From positions 372,001 through 436,000 of the forward strand of contig JAPNXP010000003.1 of NCBI GenBank assembly GCA_028753945.1: a DNA stretch of 64,000 nt, given 5' to 3'. The notes beneath the pieces were generated by a model. That model made no database searches and was not told the origin of the DNA. It was given only the letters and a program-made list of their open reading frames with translations. This DNA comes from Hexactinellida sp. DTS-2022 (taxonomy: Eukaryota; Porifera; Hexactinellida). A program made the position numbers and the translations under genes. Below are positions 63,912 through 64,000 of the stretch, one piece after another. Every line of letters starts with the position of its first letter. The stretch's first letter is position 1.

Positions 63912-64000
63912 TACTGTGCCGACTATACTATACTATAGTGGCCCAGTATTGGAATCACTGCCTTTATTACTGTGCCGACTATACTATAGTATAGTGGCCC
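63912..64000. repeat. 60-bp minisatellite, 2 copies, cut by window end
   Basis: After the last hairpin. The first copy has a rearranged palindrome (ACTATACTATACTATAGT). Confidence 0.88.

Larger units (their letters stand above)
31918..64000. repeat. Complex hairpin satellite array, 32 kb, open at the right window edge
   Basis: The whole right half is head-to-tail repetition. Each unit has a 113-115-bp imperfect hairpin, a T/TTA tract, optional 60-bp minisatellite copies, a body starting TCCGTAG with GCACCTGGGGTTACGATTTTT, a run of TTTCAACTTGTAATAATTA motifs, and a tail ending CACCTT...GATGATGACATGGCGAAAA before the next hairpin. Twenty-six hairpins lie between 33,869 and 63,907. Successive spacings are 854, 858, 1263, 1396, 1207, 1273, 1444, 1435, 1425, 1207, 1463, 1422, 1272, 845, 972, 1642, 1057, 854, 1430, 842, 844, 1430, 1206, 1435 and 848 bp. 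There is no conserved open frame. Confidence 0.95.

Overview
The window is nuclear DNA from an AT-rich animal genome, probably an invertebrate or early-branching metazoan. The evidence is an intronless cytoplasmic-type actin gene with an SRF (CArG) promoter site, spliced genes with GT-AG introns, and many hAT, Ginger, pogo-like and Penelope-like elements. No rRNA, tRNA, CRISPR or prokaryotic operon was recognised. The species cannot be named from the sequence.

Layout. Positions 1-16.2 kb are a transposon graveyard. It holds a 3.34-kb hAT element with a perfect 8-bp target duplication and a transposase broken at two points. It also holds about a dozen short non-autonomous elements with identifiable target duplications, some nested, and a GC-rich island on the minus strand that looks like a decayed Penelope-like retroelement (reverse transcriptase YFDD motif, then a GIY-YIG-like region). 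An inverted repeat with 208-bp arms follows. Positions 16.3-17.8 kb hold the only host-like gene: actin on the minus strand, full length except for one internal TGA codon. Positions 18.1-21.9 kb are a 3.8-kb Ginger-type DNA transposon (about 165-bp terminal inverted repeats, 4-bp TATA duplication). Its gene is broken by a frameshift, a palindromic element, and a hAT element that itself contains another element.

Positions 25.07-31.92 kb are a second, better preserved 6.85-kb Ginger-type element. Its gene can be read through ten exons (nine introns, all with GT-AG ends and compatible phases) as an 807-residue protein. In order this has an HHCC zinc-binding region, a D,D35E integrase core, a GPY motif and a C-terminal OTU-type cysteine protease domain. 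The terminal repeats carry TATAAAAGG boxes and are themselves duplicated. An in-frame TAA separates the protein from a further 68 open codons.

Positions 31.9-64 kb, half the window, are one complex satellite array that continues past the right edge. Each unit has a roughly 113-bp imperfect hairpin, a T or TTA tract that may carry copies of a 60-bp minisatellite centred on an 18-bp palindrome, and an AT-rich body. The 26 hairpins are spaced in four discrete length classes once minisatellite copies are subtracted (about 845-860, 1207, 1263-1272 and 1420-1463 bp). No convincing protein is encoded in the array. The second Ginger element sits exactly on the array's left edge and seems to have inserted into it.
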